Shown piece by piece: positions 8,128-16,179 of a stretch of DNA of 33,046 nt (its first letter is position 1; every line of letters starts with the position of its first letter). The notes under the pieces were generated by a model, which searched no databases, was not told the origin of the DNA, and saw only the letters and a list, made by a program, of their open reading frames with translations. This stretch comes from Verrucomicrobiota bacterium. Lineage in GTDB: Bacteria; Verrucomicrobiota; Verrucomicrobiia; Opitutales; Opitutaceae. The stretch is taken from contig JAGVUB010000070.1 in assembly GCA_019136515.1 (NCBI GenBank), positions 1 through 33,046 of the forward strand, read 5' to 3'. The position numbers and the translations under genes were made by a program.

Positions 8128-9793
8128 CTATTCCCGCTCTTCACCGGCACCGGCCGGCACCGGGAACTCGACCCAGACCATGTCCTTCTTGCCGCCGATC
8201 TGCAGCGGATGCGCCAGCACGCGCCCGGTGAGCCGCGGCGCCAACTCCGCCCAGTGGCGGCCGAGGAAGACGATGATGCCCGACTTCTCGCGCGCCAGCG
8301 TCGCCTCCACCTCCTCGGGCGTGCGCAGCTCGCGCCCCGGCCGCTCCACATAGAAGGGCACGATGGCCAGTTGGTGGCCGTAGACATGGATCGGCTGCCC
8401 GGGCGCGAGCCGTCGCTGCGCCTCGGGCACCAGCGCCAGCGGCGCCTTCACCGGGTTGAGCGCCGGCAGCACCACCGCGCCGGCGATGATCAGCAGCGCG
8501 AAGATCGTCGCCGCAAACCCGCCGAACCAGCGCAAGGAAAGTCGTTCGCGGCGCAGCGTCCGCGCCAGCCATGCCCCGCCGGCGAGCATTGGCACACCGA
8601 GGGCGAGCAACCGCCACGGCAGCGCCGCGCCATCCATCCCCGCCGTCGCCTTCGCCAGCTTCAGCCCGAGTTTCCCGTCGGCCGGGATCACGTTGCAGCC
8701 GATCGCCCCCGCGCACCCGACCACGCCGATCAGCAGCACGAAACCCGTCGCCAGCCAGCCCGTCGTGGCCGTCCAACGCCGCGGGAGCGCGCCGAACCGC
8801 GGCCACGCCGCCGCCACCAGCAGCGCCGCCGCCGGATAAAGCGCGAGGATGTACATCTGCCGTTTCCCGGAGAACGCGGAGAACATCACGAAGATGAACA
8901 GGAACCAGCCGAGCAGCCGCCGCCGCAGCACGCCCGCCCCGAGGGCGACGTACGCCGCCGGCAGGAAGAGCGTCCAGGGCAGGAACTCCACCGGGAAATG
9001 CGTCAGGTAGTAGTAGATCGGATTCGCGTGGTCCTCCGCCTGCGCCACCCGCCCGATGAACTTCACCCCGAACATCGCCTGGAAATACTCGTCCGGCCCG
9101 TGCCCGATCCAACGCGCCGCCGCGAGCCACGCCGCGAGCGGCGCCAACGCGAGCGGGAGGCCCCACGCCCAATGCCAGCGGCGCAGCTTCGCGCCCTCGC
9201 CGGCCGCCCACGTCGCCGCGATGTAGCGGGCCCTTCGCGAACGTCCCGAGCCCGAGCAGCCCGTACGCCGCGAACAGACGCCAGCGCCGGCCATCGTCGT
9301 TGAACGCGAAGAGATGATACAGCGCCGCCAGACAGAACCCGAACAGCAGCGCGTCGATCCGTCCCCAGCCGCCCTCCTGCCAGACCATGAACGTCGTCAT
9401 CGTCACGAGCACCGCGCGCCACGCCGTCGCGGCGTCGGCCGTCCAGCGCTGCGCCAGACGCGCGACCGCCCACAGCCCGAGGATCATGCCGCCCAGGCTC
9501 GGGAGCCGCGCCGAGAGGCTGTTGATCTCGCCGCCGGTGAACACCGTCGCCGCGGCGTTGATCAGCCAGAACAGCAGCGCCGGCTTGTCGGGATAGAGGT
9601 CGCTGTTGACGTGCATCACCAGCCACCCGTTGGTGCCGTCCGTCGGCGCGAGTTCGCGCATCTCGCGCGCCACGTACGCGTACCGCGCCTCGTCCGGCGC
9701 CCACAGTCCGCGTTGCCAATACTGACCCAGCCAGAGCAACACCGAGAGTGCGATCAACGCCCACACGGGCGGACGGCGACGGAACAAATCCAT
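8128..9793 (-). pseudogene. GT39/ArnT-like membrane glycosyltransferase, interrupted by a frameshift
   Basis: The product resembles ArnT/PMT-type (GT39, PMT_2) enzymes, which move sugars from polyprenyl-phosphate donors to lipid A, glycans or proteins in the inner membrane. The N-terminal half (start 9793, MDLFRRRPPVW) has the family's first loop with PDEARYAYVAREM, including the catalytic-type acidic residue, then DKPALLFWLINA and several hydrophobic helices. At about 9225-9235, right after GLGTFAKGP, the frame changes. The rest (YIAATWAAGEGAKLRRW onward to the stop at 8128) continues in another frame, with further helices and a soluble C-terminal part. Removing one base in the GGGCCCGC stretch would rejoin the halves. 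It is either a real one-base lesion or a sequence error; with the break repaired the protein would be about 555 residues, a normal size. Confidence 0.8.
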
Positions 9794-9841
9794 GGTGCCC
9801 CGACGCTGCCTGCGTTCCGCCCCGAGACGCAAGCCCGCGTC

Positions 9842-10417
9842 CTATTCCAGCAACCAACGCAACAACGCTTTCACCGGATCGAGTACCGCGTTGTAGGCGC
9901 AATGCATGGTCGCCCCCATCAGCAAGGCATCGAGCGGAGATCGCCGCCCGTAAGCTACCATGCAGCAACCAAACACCAGAAACGGGCCAAACACGACCAG
10001 CGCATCGCCGGCATACCTATAGTGGAGGTTTGCCCAGAATGCCGCCCAGACCAACAGTCGCAGCTCCGGCCGAACGCGCAGTGCGTCCAGTCCCGCAAAC
10101 ATCCCCCACCCGATTCCCGTCTCAAACACCGGAATAAGCAAAACGGAGACAGGATACCAAACAAGCCGCGACCAGGACCACGGCTGTTCCTCTCCGACAA
10201 ACACGTGCAGTCGCCATCCGTTGAGCGAGCTCACTAGGATCAAAGCCCAAGCCAGAGCGAGCAGCACACCAACGGCAAGGTACGCGGCACGGGCGCCGAA
10301 ACCCACCGGCGCAAACTCCAACACTCGTTGCCAAAACGACGCTCGACGCGGCAACGGAGGAGGAGGAACACATGCAGCACCAACACCCGTCGCCGCCACT
10401 GGCACGTTCGTCGTCAT
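9842..10417 (-). CDS. CPBP-like intramembrane protease family protein (degenerate motifs)
   Basis: A membrane protein of about 191 residues from the ATG at 10417 (MTTNVPV); an alternative ATG at 10447 would add ten residues. After a proline-rich N-terminus (VPPPPLPRR) come about five hydrophobic segments. Three polar spots resemble the CPBP (Abi) motifs: a single glutamate in FETGIGWG instead of the usual EE-x3-R, a histidine in FWANLHY, and an HxxxN in MHCAYNAV. The missing second Glu and Arg mean activity is doubtful. CPBP proteins cut prenylated or membrane proteins, or act in bacteriocin self-immunity. The gene lies 48 bp upstream of the GT39 start on the same strand. Confidence 0.6.
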   Translation of the reverse strand: MTTNVPVAATGVGAACVPPPPLPRRASFWQRVLEFAPVGFGARAAYLAVGVLLALAWALILVSSLNGWRLHVFVGEEQPWSWSRLVWYPVSVLLIPVFETGIGWGMFAGLDALRVRPELRLLVWAAFWANLHYRYAGDALVVFGPFLVFGCCMVAYGRRSPLDALLMGATMHCAYNAVLDPVKALLRWLLE

Positions 10418-10687
10418 GCGCTCGGATCCACCGGTCCGCGTATTCATTTCCTCTACGAACAGATCGAAGCACACACAAAGGCAAGGCCACACCTCCACCA
10501 ACGCCGCAAGCTTGCGTCAGGTGCAGTGCTCACGGCGTTCCCTTCGGGCCCATCCAACACCGCCGGCACGCCGGACCGTGGCGCAGGCGTCCCTGCCTGC
10601 GTTGCCCGACTCCGCCAGCAACTCCGGCCTGATCCGCCATCGCCAGCCCGGAGGCCGGCGCCACGCCCGGTCCGGATCCCCGTGGCG

Positions 10688-10705
10688 CTCTGCTGCCGAG
10701 CAGAG
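10688..10705. repeat. Perfect 7-bp hairpin (CTCTGCT/AGCAGAG)
   Basis: Arms 10688-10694 and 10699-10705 pair perfectly around a 4-nt loop, without a following T-run, so it does not look like an intrinsic terminator. It belongs to the repeat-filled gap 10448-11060. Confidence 0.6.
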
Positions 10706-10721
10706 CCAAGAGCAGCGATGC

Positions 10722-10783
10722 TGTAGGCCACCGCGCCGAGGTGGCCCTTCCGAAACTCCACCAGGTCGGCGACCTGGCCTACA
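10722..10783. repeat. 62-bp nested palindrome (two hairpins inside an outer inverted repeat)
   Basis: Outer arms TGTAGGCCA (10722-10730) and TGGCCTACA (10775-10783) pair perfectly. Inside lie GCCACC/GGTGGC on the left and CCAGGTC/GACCTGG on the right, each able to form its own hairpin. The shape resembles a BIME-type REP unit. It lies in the gap before the kinase-like gene. Confidence 0.75.
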
Positions 10784-10800
10784 GTTTCCTCGCATTGTGG

Positions 10801-10820
10801 CGCCGCTCGTGAGAGCGACG
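10801..10820. repeat. GTGG-CGCC hairpin family, copy 1 (loop GTGA)
   Basis: Arms CGCCGCTC and GAGCGACG pair with one mismatch around a GNRA-type loop GTGA, preceded by TTGTGG. Two further copies with different arm bases occur at 25664-25683 and 26615-26634. The rest of the 10448-11060 gap holds similar high-GC, repeat-like sequence and no gene I can support. Confidence 0.7.
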
Positions 10821-11138
10821 AAAACCGCACGCCCGATCCAGCCCATAAATCCGTGGCGCTGGCCGCCAAGGCCCGCGAGACCACGCTGGGACAACGCGGT
10901 CCGCCCCCACCGCCAAACGCCACCCGGCTCTTGCCCCGTCCCCCGCTCCTGCTCCACCCTCCCCGCCGTTCTGACCACCGACCACAGTCCACCGTCGCGC
11001 AGCGACGCCCTCCGAAGCCTTGGCGAAGGGGGGCAGCCACCGTGCACCCCGCTCTCCACTCTCGCACCGGACTGCCCCTACGTCGGTGAGATCGCCGCAC
11101 CGTTCGCCACGCCGGAGTTCGCCCGCTGGCTCGTCGGA

Positions 11139-13184
11139 TTGCCGGCCACGTTCGCCGCGCGCGACGCCGACCTCGTCTATCGCCTCCGCAACAAGATCTA
11201 CCGCATCGCCGATCCCGCCGCGCCCGCCGGCCCCGGGTTCTGCGTGAAATCCTACAAAAACCCGCCGCTCCTGCGCTCGCTCGCCTACCGCCGCATCGGC
11301 AGCAAGGCCGCCCGCTCCCACCGTTTCGCGCTCCACCTGCGTGCCCACGGCGCGGGCACGACCGATCCCGTCGCCTACTTCGAACGCTGGTCCGGCCCGC
11401 GCCTGGTCGAGAGCTACCTCGTCACCCGTTTCCTCGAGGGCAGCACCGATCTCTACTCCGAGATGTCGCGCCTCCTCCGCGAGGACCCCGACGCCGCCAA
11501 GTATATCGCGCTGCTCCGCTTCACCGCCGACGCCGTCCGCCGGATGCACGACAGCGGCTACGTGCACAACGACCTCGGCGGCCAGAACCTCCTCCTGCGC
11601 CGCACCGGCGACGCCGCCTGGGCCGACCCGTGCTTCATCGACCTCAACCGCGGCGACCTCTGCCCCGCGCTCACGCTCCGCCAGCGCGCGCGCGACCTCG
11701 CCAAGCTCGAGTTCCCCTCGCACTTCCGCCGCATCTTCTTCCGGATCTATTTCAACGACGGCCCGATCCCGCGCGCCTTCGCCCGCTGGGAAGCCCTCCA
11801 GCGCCTGCGCATCACCTGGCACAACGAGAGCCGCAAGTACCGCCACCCCATCCGGCACCTCCTGCGCCACCGCAACAAGATCGTCTCCACCGGCCGCCCC
11901 GCCTACCGCGACACCTGGCTCTGGGACGCCAAGTCCGTCCAGCCCTCCGTCGTGCTCGAGTCGCGCGACCGCCGCCGCGAACGCCCCACCGCCGACCTCT
12001 TCCGCGTCGCCTGGCACAACCTCCTCCGCGGCCCCATGATCTGGAGCCGCTACCGCGCCCTCCTCCGCGAGGCCTATAAAAACCCCGTCGACCTCACGCG
12101 GCGCCTCGGCGTCGCCGTCGAGACCGGACCGCACTTCGCCGCGCAACTCGCGCTCCTCGCGGAAACACCCGGCCTGCCGGTCTTCGTCCGCTGCTATTTC
12201 CACCAAGGCGCCGCCGGCCTCGACGCCTGCGCCGACGCCGTCGCGCAACTCGCCGCCCGCGGCCACGAGGTCGCGCTCGGCCTCATCCAGTCGCGCCGCT
12301 CCGTGCTCGCGCCCGACGAGTGGCAAGCGTTCTGCGCCGAGGCGCTGCGCCGCATGCACGAGCACGTCCGCTTCGTCGAAGTCGCCCACGCCGTGAACCG
12401 CGTGAAGTGGGGTATGTGGGGCCTGCGCGAGACCGTCGCCCTCTGGGACTCCGTCGCCGCACTCCGGGCACAATACCCGGCCGTGAAAATCCTCGGCCCG
12501 GCCGTGAACGACTTCGAGTACCACTACTACCCGCCGCTGCTCGCGCGACTCGCCGGCCGGATCGACGGCCTCTCCAACCACCTCTACGTCGACCGCCGCG
12601 GCGCGCCCGAGAACTTCCAGGGCCAGTTCTCCCTCCTCGAAAAATGCGCGCTCGGTCGCGCCGTCGCCGAAGCACACGGCATCAATGGATTCTACGTCAC
12701 CGAGACCAACTGGCCGCTGCGTGGCACGGGCGAGTATTCACCCCTCGCCGGCGCCTACACGCCCCGCGACTACCTAGAGAGCCCGCTCCACGTTGATGAG
12801 GCGACCGCCGCCGCCTACCTGATCCGCTACGCGCTCATCGCGCTCTGCTCCGGCATGACGGAGCGCGTGTGGTGGTGGAACCTCACCGCCCACGGCTTCG
12901 GCCTCGCCGACGAACTCGCCGCCAACCGCCCCCGCCCCGCCTGGCGCGCCCTCGTCCACTTCCACCGCACCGTCGGCCGCGACACCTTCCGGAGCCGCGA
13001 AACCCGCGACGGCGCCCTCTGGTTCCACTTCGACAGGGTCACGATCGTCTACGCCGTTTCGCCCACGACGATCATTTTGCCGGCCGAGTGTAATACAGTA
13101 CAGGACACAGAAGGCAACAACCTCACAGTCCACGCCAGTGAGCCGCTGAAGATCGATGGCCAGCCGGTGTACCTCATCGCTTGA
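11139..13184 (+). CDS. LPS-kinase-like domain fused to a glycoside-hydrolase-like domain
   Basis: A 681-residue protein from the first in-frame start codon (TTG, 11139), though recognisable sequence begins about 25 residues earlier with no ATG, GTG or TTG available. Residues 1-240 look like a Kdo/InaA-type lipopolysaccharide kinase: lysine in CVKSYK near residue 36, catalytic loop HNDLGGQNLLL near 143, metal-binding FIDLNRG near 165. Residues from about 300 look like a clan-A TIM-barrel glycosidase: VEVAHAVNRVKWG (about 412-424) sits where such enzymes carry the NE acid/base motif, VNDFEYHYYP is near 458, and YVTETNWP has a candidate nucleophile E522. A beta-type tail (LKIDGQPVYLIA) ends it. 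The acid/base glutamate seems replaced, so the hydrolase part may bind rather than cut. Neighbours suggest envelope glycan work. The gene runs into the next one with an 8-bp gap. Confidence 0.75.
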   Translation: MPATFAARDADLVYRLRNKIYRIADPAAPAGPGFCVKSYKNPPLLRSLAYRRIGSKAARSHRFALHLRAHGAGTTDPVAYFERWSGPRLVESYLVTRFLEGSTDLYSEMSRLLREDPDAAKYIALLRFTADAVRRMHDSGYVHNDLGGQNLLLRRTGDAAWADPCFIDLNRGDLCPALTLRQRARDLAKLEFPSHFRRIFFRIYFNDGPIPRAFARWEALQRLRITWHNESRKYRHPIRHLLRHRNKIVSTGRPAYRDTWLWDAKSVQPSVVLESRDRRRERPTADLFRVAWHNLLRGPMIWSRYRALLREAYKNPVDLTRRLGVAVETGPHFAAQLALLAETPGLPVFVRCYFHQGAAGLDACADAVAQLAARGHEVALGLIQSRRSVLAPDEWQAFCAEALRRMHEHVRFVEVAHAVNRVKWGMWGLRETVALWDSVAALRAQYPAVKILGPAVNDFEYHYYPPLLARLAGRIDGLSNHLYVDRRGAPENFQGQFSLLEKCALGRAVAEAHGINGFYVTETNWPLRGTGEYSPLAGAYTPRDYLESPLHVDEATAAAYLIRYALIALCSGMTERVWWWNLTAHGFGLADELAANRPRPAWRALVHFHRTVGRDTFRSRETRDGALWFHFDRVTIVYAVSPTTIILPAECNTVQDTEGNNLTVHASEPLKIDGQPVYLIA

Positions 13185-13192
13185 TTCTCCAG

Positions 13193-13771
13193 ATGAAGAA
13201 CAAACTACCCCGATCCGAAGCAGATCTAGCCAAGCGCCGGAACACCTTCCTGATAGAGCTCAGCAGAGAGTCAGACCGCGGTCTCGTGCTCATTGCAGCG
13301 TCGATTCTAGAAGAAGACCTTGAGATGCTGTTGCGAAGCGTGATGCGCAAAGGTCCCGGACTGGAAAAGAATGTTCTCGGCCCCCTTTTCCGATCTGACG
13401 GACCTTTGGGTTCATTCGCAGGCAAAACACGCATCGCGTACGCGATGGAGCTAATCGATGACGTCGCTTTCCGCGACCTAAACACGATACGAAATATCCG
13501 CAACCACTTCGCACATAGCTACGAGCATGCCGCACTGACGGACGAGTCCATCAGGACCCAAATCATGAACCTCGAAACAGGGAGAGTGTTCGAGGAACTC
13601 TTCGAGAAAAACCCCAATGTCTATTTCCAATTCGACGAGGAAGGGGAACAAGCAGTCGCCGTAGCCGAAGAGCAGCGCCGGATAATTGGCGCCTGCATAT
13701 CTCTCGCCGCTGTTATCGAAGGTGCAACCCGGGCATTTGAAGAACGCCAGAAAGATCGGTACCGGGAATAA
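13193..13771 (+). CDS. MltR-like / HEPN-type protein
   Basis: A 192-residue soluble, mostly helical protein matching the mannitol-repressor (MltR) family pattern: SDRGLVLIAASILEEDLEMLL at about residues 25-45, a GPLGSFAGKTRIAYAMELI segment, and RNIRNHFAHS at about 100-110. The last fits the R-x4-H motif of HEPN domains, which in many toxins form an RNase active site. No DNA-binding domain is visible, so a repressor role should not be assumed from the family name. I chose the ATG at 13193 over a TTG at 13181. The gene is clearly lower in GC than its neighbours and uses rare-looking codons such as ATA, TTG and AAA, which suggests recent acquisition. It converges on the Mth938-like gene, 9 bp apart. 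Confidence 0.72.
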   Translation: MKNKLPRSEADLAKRRNTFLIELSRESDRGLVLIAASILEEDLEMLLRSVMRKGPGLEKNVLGPLFRSDGPLGSFAGKTRIAYAMELIDDVAFRDLNTIRNIRNHFAHSYEHAALTDESIRTQIMNLETGRVFEELFEKNPNVYFQFDEEGEQAVAVAEEQRRIIGACISLAAVIEGATRAFEERQKDRYRE

Positions 13772-13780
13772 CACATGGCG

Positions 13781-14362
13781 TCACCGGTGGGCGGCTCGAA
13801 ATGAGGCCATAGCGCCTTGCCGATTCCTTAACAGGAACTCAGGGAGATCATCTAGCTCCGTAAATTCAGTTGGGATTCCATAATACATTGTGCCACCCTC
13901 GGCAGCCGAGAATCTCTCATCACCCAGCGCTATAATCTCAGCGATCGGCTGCATAAGCATCATGCTCTCGGGCCCACTGCCGACTACTACGATTCGTGGA
14001 TTCAGAACAAGAGTCTCCAAGTCCAGGCCATCAGGAATACAGTTGAGGCGCTCAATGAACTCCGGAGGAAATTGCAACCAACCGTCCGCCAGGATAATTA
14101 TATATACCTCGCCAGTGCTTATGCCATTATTAACGTCAATTGTTTGAGCGACACCGTCAGCATCTATGAATAGAGCATCGCGAGAGAACCGGAGGCACCT
14201 AAATGCCCGATAACACCGACCTAAAGACGTCGGATATTGGCTCCCGATAGGCTGGGCAAAGGGGTCCAATGCGCAGCCGGGTTGAGCTTGGGCTTCGGCC
14301 GCGGAAACCGGAGTGGCGGGGTTCACGGCCGGGCAGCGTACCGGCAGGTCCGATGCAGGCAA
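13781..14362 (-). CDS. Mth938-like (DUF498) protein, 5' end apparently lost into a repeat
   Basis: The frame from about 14215 to the stop at 13781 encodes a protein of roughly 145 residues whose order of features recalls the Mth938/NDUFAF3 fold: FSRDALFIDADGV, then LVLNPRIVVVGSGPES (the family's IIGTG-like turn), a changed-position GIPTE strand, and a final RNRQGAMASF helix. This is a tentative match. No ATG, GTG or TTG occurs in frame near the start of the conserved part. The only in-frame start is a TTG at 14362 whose first 40 residues are read from the downstream repeat (14271-14365). The gene therefore seems to have lost its own 5' end when the repeat arrived. Base composition is lower in GC than the surroundings. 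Confidence 0.5.
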   Translation of the reverse strand: MPASDLPVRCPAVNPATPVSAAEAQAQPGCALDPFAQPIGSQYPTSLGRCYRAFRCLRFSRDALFIDADGVAQTIDVNNGISTGEVYIIILADGWLQFPPEFIERLNCIPDGLDLETLVLNPRIVVVGSGPESMMLMQPIAEIIALGDERFSAAEGGTMYYGIPTEFTELDDLPEFLLRNRQGAMASFRAAHR

Positions 14363-14365
14363 GGG
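14271..14365. repeat. Family C repeat, full copy 1 (about 95 bp)
   Basis: Runs from GCGCAGCCGGGTTGAGC through TTCACGGCCGGGCAGCGTA to GCAAGGG. Full copies recur at 14811-14905, 17428-17520 and 18658-18752, all in the same orientation, with truncated copies at 14451-14494 and 14613-14665. Confidence 0.88.
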
Positions 14366-14450
14366 AGGAGTGGGGGCAGGAGGGGCGAGGGGCGAAAGGG
14401 GTCAGGTTTTACCCTTTACCTCGGGCGGGCCGACGGCGGCCAAGACACAA

Positions 14451-14494
14451 TCGGGTTGAGCTTGGACATCGGCCGCGGCGACCAAAGTGGCAGG
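14451..14494. repeat. Family C repeat, truncated copy 2
   Basis: Contains TCGGGTTGAGCTTGG and GGCCGCGGCGACC but stops before the TTCACGGCCGGG half. It is directly followed by a GGGGTCAGG relic. Confidence 0.7.
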
Positions 14495-14612
14495 GGGCAA
14501 AAAGGGGTCAGGCTGTAAGTAATTGAATGTTGTCGGCTCCGCCGGGTTCGGATCCGGGCGGCGGAAAGGGGCACGTGACGAACCTCATCAGGAGCGGATC
14601 GAACGTAGCGAA

Positions 14613-14665
14613 GGCGCAGCCGAGTTGAGCTTGGGCTTCGGCCGCGGCGACCAAAATGGCGGAGA
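14613..14665. repeat. Family C repeat, truncated copy 3
   Basis: Matches the first half of the family C unit (GCGCAGCCGAGTTGAGC, TTCGGCCGCGGCGACC) and ends at a GGGGTCAGG relic, exactly as copy 2 does. Both truncations share the same breakpoint. Confidence 0.7.
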
Positions 14666-14810
14666 GACGAAAGGGGTCAGGAGAGACGAAAGGGGGGGAG
14701 CAAAAAGGGGTCAGGTTGTAAGGTGTTGAATTGATCAGCCGGCACGACCTCGGAGGGAGTCGAATGGTTCATGTCGCGACCCTTGAGAGGGGTGGATCGA
14801 AGGCGCCAAG

Positions 14811-14905
14811 GCGCAGCCGGGTTGAGCTTGGGCTACGGCCGCGGAGACCGGAGTGGCGGGGTTCACGGCCGGGCAGCGTACCGGCGGGTCCGATTCAGGC
14901 AAGGG
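14811..14905. repeat. Family C repeat, full copy 4
   Basis: Full-length unit nearly identical to 14271-14365. It is followed 80 bp later by a family E unit, forming the first C-E composite of the array. Confidence 0.88.
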
Positions 14906-14984
14906 AGAGATTGAGGCGAAAGGCTGGAGGCAAGAGCGAGGAGTCAGGAGACAGGATGCAGGAGTCAGTAGCGGGCAGGCGGCA

Positions 14985-15153
14985 CTTCCGGATTAGTGCC
15001 CATCAGTGTGTTCTGCCGTACGGCAGAATGGTTCCACTTCTCGGAGGCGCCACGCGCCGGAGATTCTTCAGCACGGGAGAACGTCCTCCGCGTCCTCTGC
15101 GCCTCGGCGCGAGACCATCCGATCCTCCGGGGTCACCGCCCCCGGCTACAGCC
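14985..15153. repeat. Family E repeat, copy 1 (long form)
   Basis: Order of parts: CCGGATTAGTGCCCATCAG; the perfect 18-bp palindrome TTCTGCCGTACGGCAGAA (15011-15028); a GGCGCC/GCGCC inverted pair; an ACGGGAGAACGTCCTC segment; a CTCTGCGCCTCGGCGCGAGA segment; and CCCCCGGCTACAGCC. Matching parts recur in the same order at 15764-15870, 17561-17655 and 18776-18946. Confidence 0.88.
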
Positions 15154-15219
15154 GAGTCCCGGCTCACCGCCCGCGTCCACAGACTTGCCCGGACCGGCGG
15201 AGCCGGCACAGTAGGCGCC

Positions 15220-15453
15220 ATGCCCATGACCGTTGACCAGATCGTCGAACAAACCCGGTCGATGCCGCAGGACGTGGTAGCCGAGTTGGTGGACCGGATC
15301 CTTCTGACCATGCATGGCGGCCAGGAACCGGCGGCGGCAAACGCGTGGTCGGGCACGGTCCAGCGGCGCATCGCGGAGATTCGCAGCGGGCAGGTGCAGG
15401 GCATCCCCGGCGCCGTCACGTCCGAGAAGATCCGCCAGATCGTCGGCCGGTGA
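15220..15453 (+). CDS. Addiction-module antitoxin (TIGR02574-type)
   Basis: A 77-residue acidic/helical protein of the addiction module component family, which pairs with RelE/ParE toxins and neutralises them. Signatures are the N-terminal VDQIVEQTRSMPQDVVAELVD helix region and the C-terminal W-x8-RIAEIRSG-x7-P pattern (tryptophan at about residue 43), which in the family leads into the toxin-binding tail. I chose the ATG at 15220 (MPMTVDQ); a second ATG at 15226 is equally possible. The longer in-frame extension upstream is repeat sequence. Its stop TGA overlaps the toxin's GTG start in the quartet GTGA, so the two are translationally coupled. Confidence 0.88.
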   Translation: MPMTVDQIVEQTRSMPQDVVAELVDRILLTMHGGQEPAAANAWSGTVQRRIAEIRSGQVQGIPGAVTSEKIRQIVGR

Positions 15454-15746
15454 AGCCGCACCTCTTCCATCCGGAAGCCGACGCCGAGTACGCCGCGGCG
15501 GCGCGGTTCTACACCGAGATCCAGCCCGAGCTGGGCGGTCGTTTCTACGACGAGATCGAGACCGCCATCGCAGCGGTCTGCGCCCATCCACGCCAGTTCC
15601 ACGAGTTCGACCCGCCGGCGCGGCGGTATCTTGCGCAACGCTTTCCGTATGCCGTCGTTTACCTCGAGGAGCCCGATCGGATCTGGATCGTCGCGGTGAT
15701 GCACCTGCATCGCCAGCCCGGTTACTGGCACGAGCGCCTCGATTGA
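15450..15746 (+). CDS. ParE/RelE-family toxin
   Basis: A 98-residue toxin-like protein of the RelE/ParE superfamily. The start is the GTG at 15450, overlapping the antitoxin stop by four bases; the longer frame upstream is out-of-frame antitoxin sequence. Features: HPEADAEYAAAARFYTEI helix hairpin at residues 5-25, RFYDEIETAIAAVCAHPRQF at 30-50, then the beta-sheet core RRYLAQRFPYAVVYLEE and the C-terminal IVAVMHLHRQPGYW, all typical of ParE-type members. ParE toxins block DNA gyrase and RelE types cleave mRNA; sequence alone does not decide which applies. Both sides of the pair carry family E repeats. Confidence 0.92.
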   Translation: MKPHLFHPEADAEYAAAARFYTEIQPELGGRFYDEIETAIAAVCAHPRQFHEFDPPARRYLAQRFPYAVVYLEEPDRIWIVAVMHLHRQPGYWHERLD

Positions 15747-15763
15747 GCAACGCCGCCAGACCG

Positions 15764-15870
15764 TTCCGGATTAGTGCCGATGAGTGTGTTCTGCCGTACG
15801 GCACAACGGTTCCACTTCTCGGAGGCGCCACGCGCCGGAGATTCTCCCGCACGGGAGAACGTCCTCCGCC
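15764..15870. repeat. Family E repeat, copy 2 (no preceding C unit)
   Basis: Begins TTCCGGATTAGTGCCGATG; the 18-bp palindrome is present with one change (15789-15806). It includes an inverted pair TTCTCCCG/CGGGAGAA (15841-15860 region) and ends GTCCTCCGCC. It follows the ParE stop codon by 18 bp. Confidence 0.85.
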
Positions 15871-15950
15871 GAGCCGCGGCTCACCGGGGACGGTTCGCCC
15901 TACCTTCGCCTTCCGCTCCAGCTTTCCTGATTTCCACATTTTCCATCCGG

Positions 15951-16021
15951 CTGAACGACTCCGTCGTCCAGTTACGGGCCAGCGCCGCTCCGCTCCTGAG
16001 TTCATGAGTTCCAGATTCTCC
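15951..16021. repeat. GCTGAACGACT and TGAGTTCATGAG repeat pair
   Basis: Contains GCTGAACGACTCCGTCGTCC, shared with 19848-19868 and 28434-28453, and a 26-bp stretch (15996-16021, CTGAGTTCATGAGTTCCAG...) that recurs without change at 20046-20071. Both motifs end intergenic spacers of the array. Confidence 0.75.
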
Positions 16022-16149
16022 CCATCCTTCTGCTCCGGATCAGTGCCCATCTGCGCAAATCTGTGGCTACACTTCCCGCCTCCGGTTCCTCCCGGAGTTG
16101 TTCGTTTCACTATCCCGACGACGTGGGCAACAGACCGAATCTTGACACA

Positions 16150-16164
16150 TTCGCTATTCGCGAA
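16150..16164. promoter_or_regulatory. Palindromic site TTCGC-N5-GCGAA upstream of the winged-helix gene
   Basis: A perfect 5-bp inverted repeat with a 5-nt spacer lies 16 bp before the proposed TTG start and just after a TTGACA (16142-16147). Its place fits an operator for autoregulation by the winged-helix protein encoded next. No good -10 box is seen, so this is a suggestion. Confidence 0.35.
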
Positions 16165-16179
16165 CAGCGTATCACTCTC

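Larger units (their letters stand above)
14386..14735. mobile_element. Remnants resembling ends of a RAYT (REP-associated transposase) type element
   Basis: The phrase AAAGGGGTCAGG occurs four times (near 14395, 14500, 14672, 14703). Twice it is followed by a GTAAG/GTAAGG and TTGAAT pattern (14498-14526 and 14701-14731). Such AAAGGGGTCAGGT sequences are commonly seen beside REP-associated tyrosine transposase genes. No transposase frame is present, so these would be relics or non-autonomous copies. Truncated family C copies (14451-14494, 14613-14665) are interleaved with them. Confidence 0.5.

Noticed and set aside
10779..12677. 632-residue minus-strand frame
   Set aside because: It is antisense to the kinase-glycosidase gene; the Glu/Gly/Ala-rich product has no domain.
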